Below, piece by piece: positions 9,401-16,628 of a stretch of 28,072 bases of DNA. Source of the DNA: an uncultured Porphyromonadaceae bacterium (GTDB lineage: Bacteria; Bacteroidota; Bacteroidia; Bacteroidales; Muribaculaceae); assembly GCA_900550025.1 (NCBI GenBank), contig URQP01000018.1:1-28072 (forward strand). The letters are read 5' to 3'. Under the pieces are notes generated by a model that worked only from the letters and a program-made list of their open reading frames with translations, had not been told where the DNA came from and made no database searches. Each line of letters begins with the position of its first letter. Within the stretch, counting starts at the first letter, position 1. The translations under genes and the position numbers were made by a program.

Positions 9401-10184
9401 CGGTACTACCGCCGGCAAGCGGCGTATTAACCGTTTCATGCACTATTTCACCACCATCGATTTGACAGTACATCGTATACTGCCCGCAATCGAACCCTAC
9501 ATTAGAAACCGTAGCAGTAACCATCTGCTGTGTACTACAGCTCGAAACAGGACTCGTGATGCCGGTCACCTGCAAATCAGAAACTTTCTCTTTGTTTATC
9601 CTTATATCATCAATATATAACGTATTGGTGATATACGGAGTGGAAGCCGTAGTCCCATAGTCATGGAATGCGATATGTATTTGCTGACCGGCGAATTGGT
9701 CGAGGCCAAAGCTGTAATTGCTCCAGTCCTTCGCGCTTTCAGGCACTACGGAAAACAATGTATATGTGAAATCTTCCGGTTCCGTTCCTGTAGTTGACAC
9801 CACAACCTCGAATTTCACTTTGTTCTCGTCTTTTACATTAGCATTGCCATTATACGACGAATTATGCCCCATCATGAAATTAAGCACATCCCCGCTCTCA
9901 ACGCTCACGCTTGGCGAAATCAGCCACTGGTCGGGAGTGACACCATCCATGGCCCGTCCCGTTTTTGACTGCACCGCGTATGCGCCGCCTTGTTCATAAC
10001 CTGAAATAGTCCGTTCAAGATCCGATGTGCCTTCATAAGGAGCTATATTCCACTTATAAGTATCATTGGTGTTGACCACCGTCCACGTGCCGGGTATGTC
10101 ACCACTTTCGAACGTCTCCTGAAATGTTTGCCCTGAGACAGATATGGCAAACGCTCCAAGTAAAAAGGTAAATAACTTTCTCAT
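6435..10184 (-). CDS. Large secreted protein with alternating jelly-roll and CARDB-like modules and a T9SS-like C-terminus
   Basis: The product is 1249 aa. A signal peptide is visible (MRKLFTFLLGAFAISVSG). The body alternates modules that start with an aromatic-rich jelly roll of the cleaved-adhesin/choice-of-anchor J type (starting near residues 22, 304, 559, 837 and 999, several containing DWLISP or QWLISP) with CARDB/Ig-like linkers (near 205, 449 and 726). The last 60 residues resemble a T9SS type A sorting domain (MRVYSISGVLVGQ, DISGLAKGVYIV, ending KIIVK) but lack the usual YPNP entry motif. The start at 10184 is chosen over 10250 because it gives a canonical signal peptide. Adhesive or scaffolding work at the cell surface is inferred. 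The divergent neighbour is a TPR/LuxR regulator. Confidence 0.82.
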   Translation of the reverse strand: MRKLFTFLLGAFAISVSGQTFQETFESGDIPGTWTVVNTNDTYKWNIAPYEGTSDLERTISGYEQGGAYAVQSKTGRAMDGVTPDQWLISPSVSVESGDVLNFMMGHNSSYNGNANVKDENKVKFEVVVSTTGTEPEDFTYTLFSVVPESAKDWSNYSFGLDQFAGQQIHIAFHDYGTTASTPYITNTLYIDDIRINKEKVSDLQVTGITSPVSSCSTQQMVTATVSNVGFDCGQYTMYCQIDGGEIVHETVNTPLAGGSTATYIFTSPVLLVAGSAHEVKVWAEASSDSNHDNDAFTVEVEIGDEIPFPFTMTDDNAETAFSSSYKRTSGYITMGWAYYNDAMMKGWVYNSGVTSYLQSGCIALPKGAVKLSFDYMAVAAAKLNVYLVTEPGNYDYLAGSAELPAAEEYTAGSMVLDVPEDGVYTIAITPDGSYLGSFYLDYIVIDEAGADAAVVSIDSPKLNATLAKSGVEVAATFRNAGGTLLENVPVCYQLDGGEVVRETIGKIEMGQSLEYTFTTGTIDLSETGTHKLKVWAAFDGDTNSDNDAMSLEITSYEAYTFPYTASFEEDEQNGDWVTYNAGDDIIYWTIQQVIDGNVNYAKDGKQAAYINSVSGIEHNDWLISPAINASEGDARISFYYTTRMSSSSGGDGCNIKLYLATTDNPDEISKGEPLAVFTLTDDNVIVYKQGYAKVEIPADGTYYLAFLNDGMGHDIILDDVRFDQAEDLGILSATNSAVSGFNLTENTVIVEIANHGTTPQSGFKASYAVNGGTPVEETVQQSIAPGESLKYTFSTKADISAPDTYAVVASVALDGDADNYNNTWTLPEFTSYANAELPYAVDFDTEEQRAQWTAGGKWMLAANMSTSQSAYNGQGALYHTGAAADGGDWVYSGCITVPAGTYDLSFFYRTFINMTNVQMYGQNFSIYLGKEQSPEAMTVELYSAEDAIVSTKVYEKVLKQIEVEESGNYYIGVKCSTTSQMGTLYIDMITLEQPVADGITLGTYESDFAGNLDEWYQYNPAANFSQWQLGEGVGGSCLTASVVSSWYNDMAADVPGLLVAPAFKLKEGDEINVSMDYRLAVDNIDNLSDEDKARVKIGVYLADKNLPQAFTTQIALGTVVSDDVQTATGKITVPADGIYYAGVLADGPRSAINYVMATTSYELYSVKLWNGKGSGVAVAEMGKPFVFSDNVVRMLCPYGKMRVYSISGVLVGQYSGVDEIDISGLAKGVYIVSAEIDGAAVTEKIIVK

Positions 10185-10427
10185 ACGATTCGGTTTTATT
10201 GTTAATATTTTTACAAATAAAAGGAATAAAAACGACAGAACGAAACCCAAATACCCTTATTTATTTACAATATAATTTCATTTTTACATACACACAAGTA
10301 CTGCATATCAATATAACTAATTGATTAATAAAATATTGTGCAACAATACAAGGGAAGCCGAAAATACAAGCCAATCCGTCCGGCTCATTTTATGACAGCA
10401 AATCATCTGAATATCTGCACAATTAAT

Positions 10428-10435
10428 TAATTTTG
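10428..10435 (+). promoter_or_regulatory. -7 promoter element of the TPR/LuxR regulator gene
   Basis: TAATTTTG matches TAnnTTTG exactly and sits 23 nt before the ATG at 10458. No clear -33 TTG was found at the usual distance. The surrounding AATTAATTTTGCC recurs upstream of argH. Confidence 0.5.
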
Positions 10436-10457
10436 CCGTATTAAAAAATCAGAAAGG

Positions 10458-12242
10458 ATGCGTAGTTTTATAATACTTTTGACCGTTTTGGCATATTGTC
10501 AAGATTTGATAGCGGTGCCCGTGGCTGAACAATATCAGAAAATACTTGCCGAGACTTCGGCCAATGCCGCAAATGAAACGGCAACACAATTCCGGGAAAT
10601 ATGCGAAAAAGCGGATACCCTAAAAACGCTCACCGCATCAGAGCGCAACATCCTTGCCGCCGAGAAAACCGTATTAGACCTGTGCTCGCTCCTTTACGAC
10701 AACGCTTCATACCATAAGACAATCAACTACATATCATATTGCCGTCCGTTGCTGGAAAGCATAATTCCCGACACAGAACAGGCACAATCCACATATATCG
10801 ACATCCTCAACCACTATGGGATGGCTTACGGCTCGTTAGGCCTCAGCGAACTTAGTGTCAGCGCATTTGAAAAAGCGTTGAAAATAGCCGGAAAATTCGG
10901 ACTGAAAGAGAAACAAGCGGTGTTATACAACAACATAGGCAACATTTTTCTCGGGAAAGCCCAGTATGAACAAGCCGATTCTCTATTTCTCAAATCCGTG
11001 CGCATCAACGAGTCAGGGAAAAACAAGAAAAGACTGTACATCAACTACAACAATTTATCGGTATCGGCCGCAGAAAGGAGCAACTACAACAAGGCCTTGG
11101 AATATGCCTTTCTCGCAATGCACCAACTTGACACCGAAAGGGATTCCAGCAAGAGGATGCTCTTGCAACGCAACATAGCGGAAATATACCTGAAAAACGG
11201 CGAGCCCTCGCTCGCGCTACGAAACTTAAGGGAAGTAATCGGGTATCAAGAGTCGCACAATGAATCAAGACATTTAGCGGATTCTTACAGCACGATGGCG
11301 CATATTTTCGGCAATTCGACCGATTCTTTCGCCACATATCTGCACCACGCTGAAAACGCCGCAAAAAAGTCGAATTCAATCACAGAAATACCATCCATAT
11401 TGCTCGAATTGGGAAAATACTACCGCAACAAGCATGACTATGAAACAGCATGCCACTATTTCGAAGAATATGCGACTGTGAAAGATTCCATCCTAAATAT
11501 GGAAATAAAAATACATACGCAAGGTCTTTCGAACGTCTATACAAAAGAAGCATTACAAGCCGGCCGGATAGAAAAGTTGGAAAACGAAGCCGCAATTACC
11601 GGCAACCGGGCCAAATGGACGGCGATTGTCTCGATATGCCTCTTCGTCATAATATTATTGACAGCAAAAAGATTGCTGACCGTACAGCGCAGAAAATACC
11701 TGCACAATGCTAAGCGCAAATTGAAATACAAGCTGTCGGAAATCAATGATTTAAGAGAGAGGGAGGGACAGAATGCCATAGCATTGAAAGAAAAAGAGGA
11801 TGCGCTTACCAAAAGCGAGAACAAACGGACCGTGATGGCATTACAGGCCTTGCGAGCGCATGAATTCACAGAATCGCTTTCTGCCGGGATTAAACAACTT
11901 CTGCTGAAAATCAACGTGCGCGACACCGAAACCCGGAAAGCGTTGCGCGAGACACTCTCAGACATCGACCGCATGGATAACGATTCCGGACTGAAAGAAT
12001 TTGTCAAATCGTTCGAAGAAATCAACAGCAATTTCTACGGCTCGCTGTCGGCCAACTACCCAAGCCTCACCGCGCGAGAGTTAAGAATGTGCGCGCTTGT
12101 AAGGCTCGGCTTGTCGAGCAAGGAAATTGCCGACATTACGTTCCGTGAAGTACGAAGTGTGGAAGCGGTGCGCAACCGACTGCGCAAGAAGTTCAGTCTG
12201 GAGCAGTCGGAAAATCTTGCGGATTTCCTGAAACGATTTTGA
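10458..12242 (+). CDS. Membrane-bound TPR transcriptional regulator with C-terminal LuxR-type HTH
   Basis: The product is 594 aa. Seen in order: an N-terminal signal sequence (about 1-19), a helical region with tetratricopeptide-like repeats (about 110-330, for example LYNNIGNIFLGKAQYEQADS), one transmembrane segment (about 386-406), a coiled-coil (about 410-480), and a C-terminal helix-turn-helix of the LuxR/GerE type (about 537-590; LTARELRMCALVRLGLSSKE). This layout is common in Bacteroidota and places the sensor in the periplasm and the DNA-binding domain in the cytoplasm. No phosphoacceptor or kinase domain is visible, so the signal probably passes through the membrane by conformational change (inference). 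It is divergent from the large secreted protein ending at 6435 and may control it. ATG at 10458 follows an AAAGG-like site. Confidence 0.85.
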   Translation: MRSFIILLTVLAYCQDLIAVPVAEQYQKILAETSANAANETATQFREICEKADTLKTLTASERNILAAEKTVLDLCSLLYDNASYHKTINYISYCRPLLESIIPDTEQAQSTYIDILNHYGMAYGSLGLSELSVSAFEKALKIAGKFGLKEKQAVLYNNIGNIFLGKAQYEQADSLFLKSVRINESGKNKKRLYINYNNLSVSAAERSNYNKALEYAFLAMHQLDTERDSSKRMLLQRNIAEIYLKNGEPSLALRNLREVIGYQESHNESRHLADSYSTMAHIFGNSTDSFATYLHHAENAAKKSNSITEIPSILLELGKYYRNKHDYETACHYFEEYATVKDSILNMEIKIHTQGLSNVYTKEALQAGRIEKLENEAAITGNRAKWTAIVSICLFVIILLTAKRLLTVQRRKYLHNAKRKLKYKLSEINDLREREGQNAIALKEKEDALTKSENKRTVMALQALRAHEFTESLSAGIKQLLLKINVRDTETRKALRETLSDIDRMDNDSGLKEFVKSFEEINSNFYGSLSANYPSLTARELRMCALVRLGLSSKEIADITFREVRSVEAVRNRLRKKFSLEQSENLADFLKRF

Positions 12243-12273
12243 TTCCGCCAGAGGTAATATCGACATTTATAAT

Positions 12274-12281
12274 TAATTTTG
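12274..12281 (+). promoter_or_regulatory. -7 promoter element of argH
   Basis: TAATTTTG matches TAnnTTTG exactly, in the 62-nt gap after the regulator gene. Transcription would begin near 12288, which rules out the longer reading frame starting at 12239 as the translated form. No good -33 element is seen at the standard spacing. Confidence 0.5.
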
Positions 12282-12304
12282 CCATACAGAAATTCATGAC
12301 ACGC

Positions 12305-13651
12305 ATGGGAACAAAACTTTGGGAGAAATCGGTGGAAGTCGATGGAGACGTTGAACGCTACACCGTAGGACGCGACCGCGAGATGGATTTATATCTTGCC
12401 CCTTACGACGTACTCGGCTCAATGGCGCACATAATCATGCTCGAATCCGTAGGCCTGCTGGAGAGAGAGGAGCTGAAACCGCTGCTCGCTGAACTAAAAA
12501 GCATATACCGGCTTGCCGAAGATGGTAAATTCGCGATTGAGGACGGAGTGGAGGACGTGCATTCGCAAGTGGAACTGATGCTTACGCGAAAGCTCGGCTC
12601 TTTGGGCAAGAAGATTCATTCAGGACGCTCGCGCAACGATCAGGTGATGGTCGACCTCAAGCTGTTCATCCGTTCCGAAATCGAGGGTGTCGCGGTTGCC
12701 GTGCGGAAATTGTTCAACACATTATTGTCGCAAAGCGAACGCTACAAAGACAAGATTATTCCCGGATACACCCACCTGCAGGTGGCCATGCCGTCGTCGT
12801 TCGGGCTATGGTTCGGCGCGTATGCCGAAAGCCTCACAGACGATCTCACGGTACTTCAGGCCGCCTACCGCGTGGCAAACCGCAACCCGCTGGGCTCGGC
12901 TGCCGGCTATGGCTCGTCATTCCCGCTCAACCGCGAGATGACCACCAAGCTGCTCGGATTCGAGTCGATGAACTACAACGTGGTGTACGCCCAGATGGGA
13001 CGAGGCAAGACAGAGCGCATCGTGGCAAACGCCCTTGCCGGTATTGCCGCCACCGTGTCGCGTCTGGCTTTCGATGTGTGTATGTTCAACTCGCAGAATT
13101 TCGGATTTGTCAAACTGCCCGACGAATACACCACCGGCTCGTCGATAATGCCCCACAAGAAGAATCCTGACGTGTTCGAGCTGACGCGCGCGAAATGCAA
13201 CCGGCTGCAATCGCTGCCGATGGAAATAACATTGATACTCAACAATCTGCCTTCAGGCTATTTCCGCGACATGCAGCTCATCAAAGAGTCGTTCCTGCCG
13301 TCATTCGGCGAATTGAGGTCGATATTGGCAATGACAGACGAAATGCTGTCGAAAATCGAGGTAAAGGATGGCATTGCGGATGACCCGCGCTACAAATATA
13401 TGTTCTCTGTCGAAGAAGTAAACCGCTTGGTACGCGAAGGGATGCCGTTCCGCGACGCGTACAAGAAAGTGGGGCTGGAAATCGAGGCCGGCGAATTCGA
13501 GCCGGTGAAAGAGGTGCATCACACCCACGAAGGCTCCATCGGCAACCTGTGCAACGACCGCATAGCCGCGCTCTTCGATGCCGCCTACGGCAGCTTCCGC
13601 TTCGCCGACGCCCACCGCGCCATCGACAAATTGTTGAAATCAGCAGATTAA
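12305..13651 (+). CDS. argH: Argininosuccinate lyase
   Basis: The product is 448 aa and catalyses the last step of arginine synthesis, splitting argininosuccinate into arginine and fumarate in the cytoplasm. It belongs to the fumarase/aspartase superfamily. The signature loop SSIMPHKKNP is at about 279-288. HSGRSRNDQV, which binds substrate in this family, and the PGYTHLQVAMPSS segment are also visible. Start MGTKLWEKS matches the MxxKLWEK start usual in Bacteroidales; an alternative ATG lies three codons upstream at 12296, and a frame from 12239 would begin before the promoter. Length is normal for the family. No other arginine gene is adjacent, so it appears to be a single-gene unit. Its stop codon overlaps the stop of the convergent restriction enzyme gene by 4 nt. 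Confidence 0.95.
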   Translation: MGTKLWEKSVEVDGDVERYTVGRDREMDLYLAPYDVLGSMAHIIMLESVGLLEREELKPLLAELKSIYRLAEDGKFAIEDGVEDVHSQVELMLTRKLGSLGKKIHSGRSRNDQVMVDLKLFIRSEIEGVAVAVRKLFNTLLSQSERYKDKIIPGYTHLQVAMPSSFGLWFGAYAESLTDDLTVLQAAYRVANRNPLGSAAGYGSSFPLNREMTTKLLGFESMNYNVVYAQMGRGKTERIVANALAGIAATVSRLAFDVCMFNSQNFGFVKLPDEYTTGSSIMPHKKNPDVFELTRAKCNRLQSLPMEITLILNNLPSGYFRDMQLIKESFLPSFGELRSILAMTDEMLSKIEVKDGIADDPRYKYMFSVEEVNRLVREGMPFRDAYKKVGLEIEAGEFEPVKEVHHTHEGSIGNLCNDRIAALFDAAYGSFRFADAHRAIDKLLKSAD

Positions 13652-14271
13652 TCAATCGCTATACGCTCACTGAACAACAATCGCAGATTGGATTCCAAAA
13701 TACGGAATCCGCTACCATGGTCGTGGGCTTTACCGACATTTCTGCCAGACTTGTAGCTGCCTATTCTTATATCAAACATTATCAGCCCCCTGTCAAGCAA
13801 TTCCAAAAACTTGTCTATTGATGGATTTGAATAGATTTCAGCCTTGCTAAAGAAAAAATATTCGTCTTCATCAATGAATTTGCGTTCCGCAGTAACATAA
13901 AACAAGTCTTTCAATTTCTTCTTAAGAACTTTTTCCAGACAATCATACGTATATCCTACGGAATCATCAATAAGCTCCTTCGACACGACATCGTATACTC
14001 CTATCTTTACAATTCCACGCATCCGGTCATTGACAAGTCTGAACGAAAGTCCGCTGCCAAAAGTGTTAAATCTTGACGCAAACATTGATGTATGCAACTT
14101 TTTCAAAGCCGGATTATCATCATATGGCACTCCGAACCGGTCTTTTAAATAAGAATTTGCACGTGACGGAAAATTCGGACTTTTCGTAAACAACGTTATA
14201 TATGATGCCGTTTCCTCCCTATGAGATTTTATCTCATAACCGAACATATCATTTTGATATTCGTTTTTCAT
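13648..14271 (-). CDS. Type II restriction endonuclease, MvaI/BcnI family, N-terminally short
   Basis: The product is 207 aa. It resembles MvaI closely: ITLFTKSPNFPSRAN follows the active site and the C-terminus has DIRIGSYKSG and KAHDHGSGFRI. The catalytic pattern D-x4-E-x-K is intact as D8, E13 and K15, and the H183-x-H185-G motif is present. MvaI and BcnI are about 240 aa with the active-site Asp near residue 50; here about 40 residues, including the usual GNTGIGxTxEDLL segment, are absent, and an in-frame TAA lies five codons before the ATG. The enzyme may be a minimal form or a truncated, possibly inactive, relic. Relatives cut CCWGG or CCSGG; the site here is not known. It is divergent from its methyltransferase and convergent with argH (4-nt overlap). 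The gene is more AT-rich than argH, suggesting transfer. Confidence 0.88.
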   Translation of the reverse strand: MKNEYQNDMFGYEIKSHREETASYITLFTKSPNFPSRANSYLKDRFGVPYDDNPALKKLHTSMFASRFNTFGSGLSFRLVNDRMRGIVKIGVYDVVSKELIDDSVGYTYDCLEKVLKKKLKDLFYVTAERKFIDEDEYFFFSKAEIYSNPSIDKFLELLDRGLIMFDIRIGSYKSGRNVGKAHDHGSGFRILESNLRLLFSERIAID

Positions 14272-14281
14272 TGAATTAATT

Positions 14282-14303
14282 TATACATTTGTACAAATGT
14301 ATA
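14282..14303. promoter_or_regulatory. Perfect 22-bp palindrome between the divergent R and M genes
   Basis: The half-site TATACATTTGT is followed directly by its exact reverse complement, with no spacer. The palindrome ends 10 bp before the nuclease ATG, so it would cover that gene's leader or start site, and it lies 72 bp before the methyltransferase ATG. The position and perfect symmetry suggest an operator bound by a dimer. No separate controller (C) protein gene is visible, so the binding protein is unknown; an RNA hairpin that limits nuclease translation is an alternative. Confidence 0.65.
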
Positions 14304-14325
14304 TTGTAAAAGCCCTATCCGCATT

Positions 14326-14367
14326 CTCATTTTGAGAGTTTGTCGAATAGCTTTACGCTCATTTTGA
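14326..14367 (+). repeat. Direct repeat CTCATTTTGA in the R-M intergenic region
   Basis: Identical 10-mers lie at 14326-14335 and 14358-14367, 32 bp apart (about three helical turns), just before the methyltransferase gene. Each contains TCATTTTG, one mismatch from the -7 consensus TAnnTTTG, so they may be tandem promoters or binding sites. Confidence 0.45.
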
Positions 14368-14375
14368 AAGGACTA

Positions 14376-15614
14376 ATGTATAAGAGAGAAATTGATAATA
14401 GTTGGAATTTCAAAGAAGCAAACACAAAGGAATACACCCATTGCTACCATATTTATCCGGCAATGATGATTCCGCAAGTAGCCCGTACTCTGATAAAAGA
14501 CTTCAGGCCTTCAGGCAAATGCGAGTTGCTTTTTGACCCTTATATTGGAAGCGGCACTTCATTGGTAGAAGCCTCGCTCGCAAATATGAATTCTGTCGGC
14601 ACTGATTTGAATCCGCTTGCGAGACTCATATCGAAAGTAAAAACCACAATTTACGATGCATCCAAACTGAAAGAAGAGTTTTACGCCATTCAATCACGTC
14701 TTTTTTTCTTCTCATATAACGATGTCAAAAACAAAAATTTCGACCGCATCTCAAATCATACATTCTGGTATTCAGCAGACAGTTTACTTAGGTTATCGTA
14801 TCTGTCACAATTGATAGACGAATGCAGTGAAAATAAAGATTTTTTCAACGTCGCATTGTCGGAAGTCGTAAGAGAAGCCTCATTCACCCGCAACGGAGAA
14901 TTCAAACGGTTCAGAATGAAAGAGGACAAAATAAAGTCGTATCATCCTGATGTATTCGGACTATTCGAAGAAAAAGTAATAAGAAACATCGACGGCTTAG
15001 AAAAATATGAACAATCGGTAACCAATAAAACGACTGCTAAAATCTGTGATTTCAACAGTTCTTTAAAAATACCACAGACAGCTGTGGCTAAAAAAAGTGT
15101 AGATATGGTTGTCACTTCTCCACCCTACGGCGACAGCCGGACAACCGTCGCATACGGACAATTCTCCCGCTGGGCAAACGAATGGTTCACGTTTGAACAC
15201 GCACAAAACTTAGACCGGATACTGATGGGCGGAAGCAAATGCGACCGGGAGCTTTTCAAAACAGAGACCATTGTCAACGAACTTGGAAAGATAAAGGAGA
15301 CGGACATAAAAAGATACTGTGAAGTCGCATCTTTCTTGAACGACTATTGGGCATCAATCCTGAATGTCGCCGAGACAGTAAGAGAAGGAGGTGTCGTATG
15401 TTATGTTGTCGGCAACAGGAACGTGAAAGGCGTACAGATTCCGTTGGATTATTTCACGGCAGAAACATTCGAAAGATGCGGTTTCCATCACATTACCACA
15501 ATAGTACGTGAAATACCTAACAAGAGAATGCCGTCAAAAACAAGCCCGACCAACGTCAGCGGTGCAAAAGTAGACACAATGAGCAATGAATATATGGTAA
15601 TCCTCAGAAAATAA
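14376..15614 (+). CDS. Site-specific DNA methyltransferase, probably cytosine-N4 type, partner of the MvaI-like nuclease
   Basis: The product is 412 aa. It would protect host DNA at the sites cut by the divergent nuclease, using S-adenosylmethionine. Motif I is FDPYIGSGTSLVEA (Asp54-Gly58 region), followed by GTDLNPLARL. The catalytic motif IV is TSPPYGD (247-253), the SPPY form typical of N4-cytosine enzymes, extended as SRTTVAYGQFSRW. About 190 residues lie between motifs I and IV, where the target-recognition region may sit. This motif order (I, variable region, IV) is that of class alpha enzymes. ATG at 14376 is preceded by GAAAGGA, a good ribosome-binding site; a TTG at 14340 would add 12 residues and is less likely. 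AT-rich like the nuclease gene. Confidence 0.88.
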   Translation: MYKREIDNSWNFKEANTKEYTHCYHIYPAMMIPQVARTLIKDFRPSGKCELLFDPYIGSGTSLVEASLANMNSVGTDLNPLARLISKVKTTIYDASKLKEEFYAIQSRLFFFSYNDVKNKNFDRISNHTFWYSADSLLRLSYLSQLIDECSENKDFFNVALSEVVREASFTRNGEFKRFRMKEDKIKSYHPDVFGLFEEKVIRNIDGLEKYEQSVTNKTTAKICDFNSSLKIPQTAVAKKSVDMVVTSPPYGDSRTTVAYGQFSRWANEWFTFEHAQNLDRILMGGSKCDRELFKTETIVNELGKIKETDIKRYCEVASFLNDYWASILNVAETVREGGVVCYVVGNRNVKGVQIPLDYFTAETFERCGFHHITTIVREIPNKRMPSKTSPTNVSGAKVDTMSNEYMVILRK

Positions 15615-15655
15615 ACGCTATTATCCGCATTTACTGACAATATACTCCAAAAAAG

Positions 15656-15694
15656 AAAAACTGCCTGCCGCCAGAACGGATACAGACAGTTTTT
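15656..15694. terminator. Bidirectional terminator between methyltransferase and barrel genes
   Basis: AAAAACTGCCTG (15656-15667) pairs with CAGACAGTTTTT (15683-15694) over 12 positions with one wobble; A and T runs on both sides serve both convergent genes. Confidence 0.8.
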
Positions 15695-15719
15695 CTATCC
15701 TATTATCTACGACTTCCTG

Positions 15720-16616
15720 TCAGAAATAGAATGTCATATTCAACGACCCTCCAAGACTCTCCGTGCCAATATACAACTCACGGTAGCGAGGCGACACCAA
15801 ATCCGTACGTGTCTCCACCTTGCCGGTAGAAGGATTATATCCCTCGCTCTCTGTATAATCCTGATTGCCGAATATGTAGTAGAGACTGAGGTTCACTTCC
15901 GCTCCTAAAGAAATCTTAGGGGCGACAAACCACTCTATACCGGCACTGCCAGTAACACCCGTATAAAAATCCGAGCCGCTGCCGTTAGTCTTCAGCAAAC
16001 GGTAATTATTGCCGTCATAGACACTGCCCGACGAGAAACCTACGGACGGTGTCTGGTTTATCTCAGTCATCTGGTTGCCATAGCTATAAGTAGTCTTGTC
16101 GTTCTGGAAAGCGAACAGCAAGCCGAAACCGAACACCCCTTGCACACGCTTCTTGCCTTTGCGGTATTCACCACCGACCATCACGCTCATACCGTTCTTC
16201 GTATTATGAGCTTTATCAACCACCTTGTCCTCGCTAAGAGGGTTCAACAGCAACGCTTTGTCATCCACCGCATAACGGTTGTCGTAAATCGAACGGAACA
16301 TAAGACCCACATTGGCTCTCAACCCCCATTCGTCAGTAAGCATATACTTCCCCTGAATCGACACATCCGGCATCAGGCTGCGCGAATTAAAACGCTTGTT
16401 GGAATTGACAAACGGTTCACCTCCAAGATTGTCGATATATTCATTATTCGTGTTGCCGTTGAAAGCATTGCCGACATAACGCAACACCGGGACAACATCC
16501 ACCCCCAGAGCCCAGTCGCCGGCCTCCGGCAGATATTGCTTCTCTGTTTTCTGCTCTTGGGCATCCATTCCCGCAAAGGAAACCAATGCAGCCATTATAA
16601 TCAAGAACTTTTTCAT
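15720..16616 (-). CDS. Outer membrane beta-barrel protein of unknown function
   Basis: The product is 298 aa. A signal peptide (MKKFLIIMAALVSFAGMDA) is followed by a mature chain of alternating polar and hydrophobic strands rich in Gly, Tyr and Asn, ending in LNMTFYF; a terminal aromatic residue is the usual outer membrane insertion signal. The barrel would be small, probably 8 to 12 strands. It starts 12 nt after the stop of the lipoprotein gene on the same strand, so the two form one transcript that ends at the hairpin at 15656-15694. I do not recognise a specific family; structure as an OMP is inferred from the strand pattern. Confidence 0.75.
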   Translation of the reverse strand: MKKFLIIMAALVSFAGMDAQEQKTEKQYLPEAGDWALGVDVVPVLRYVGNAFNGNTNNEYIDNLGGEPFVNSNKRFNSRSLMPDVSIQGKYMLTDEWGLRANVGLMFRSIYDNRYAVDDKALLLNPLSEDKVVDKAHNTKNGMSVMVGGEYRKGKKRVQGVFGFGLLFAFQNDKTTYSYGNQMTEINQTPSVGFSSGSVYDGNNYRLLKTNGSGSDFYTGVTGSAGIEWFVAPKISLGAEVNLSLYYIFGNQDYTESEGYNPSTGKVETRTDLVSPRYRELYIGTESLGGSLNMTFYF

Positions 16617-16628
16617 AACGGCAACTTT

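Noticed and set aside
12239..12304. Upstream extension of argH adding 22 residues
   Set aside because: The extension begins before the -7 promoter element at 12274-12281 and does not match argininosuccinate lyase N-termini.
14340..14375. TTG start adding 12 residues to the methyltransferase
   Set aside because: The ATG at 14376 has a good GAAAGGA site, and the added residues overlap the direct-repeat region.
14272..14400. Possible lost N-terminal part of the nuclease on the minus strand
   Set aside because: All three minus frames were read; none encodes the GNTGIG-like segment. A short frame MSVKLFDKLSK stops after 11 codons and does not resemble the family.
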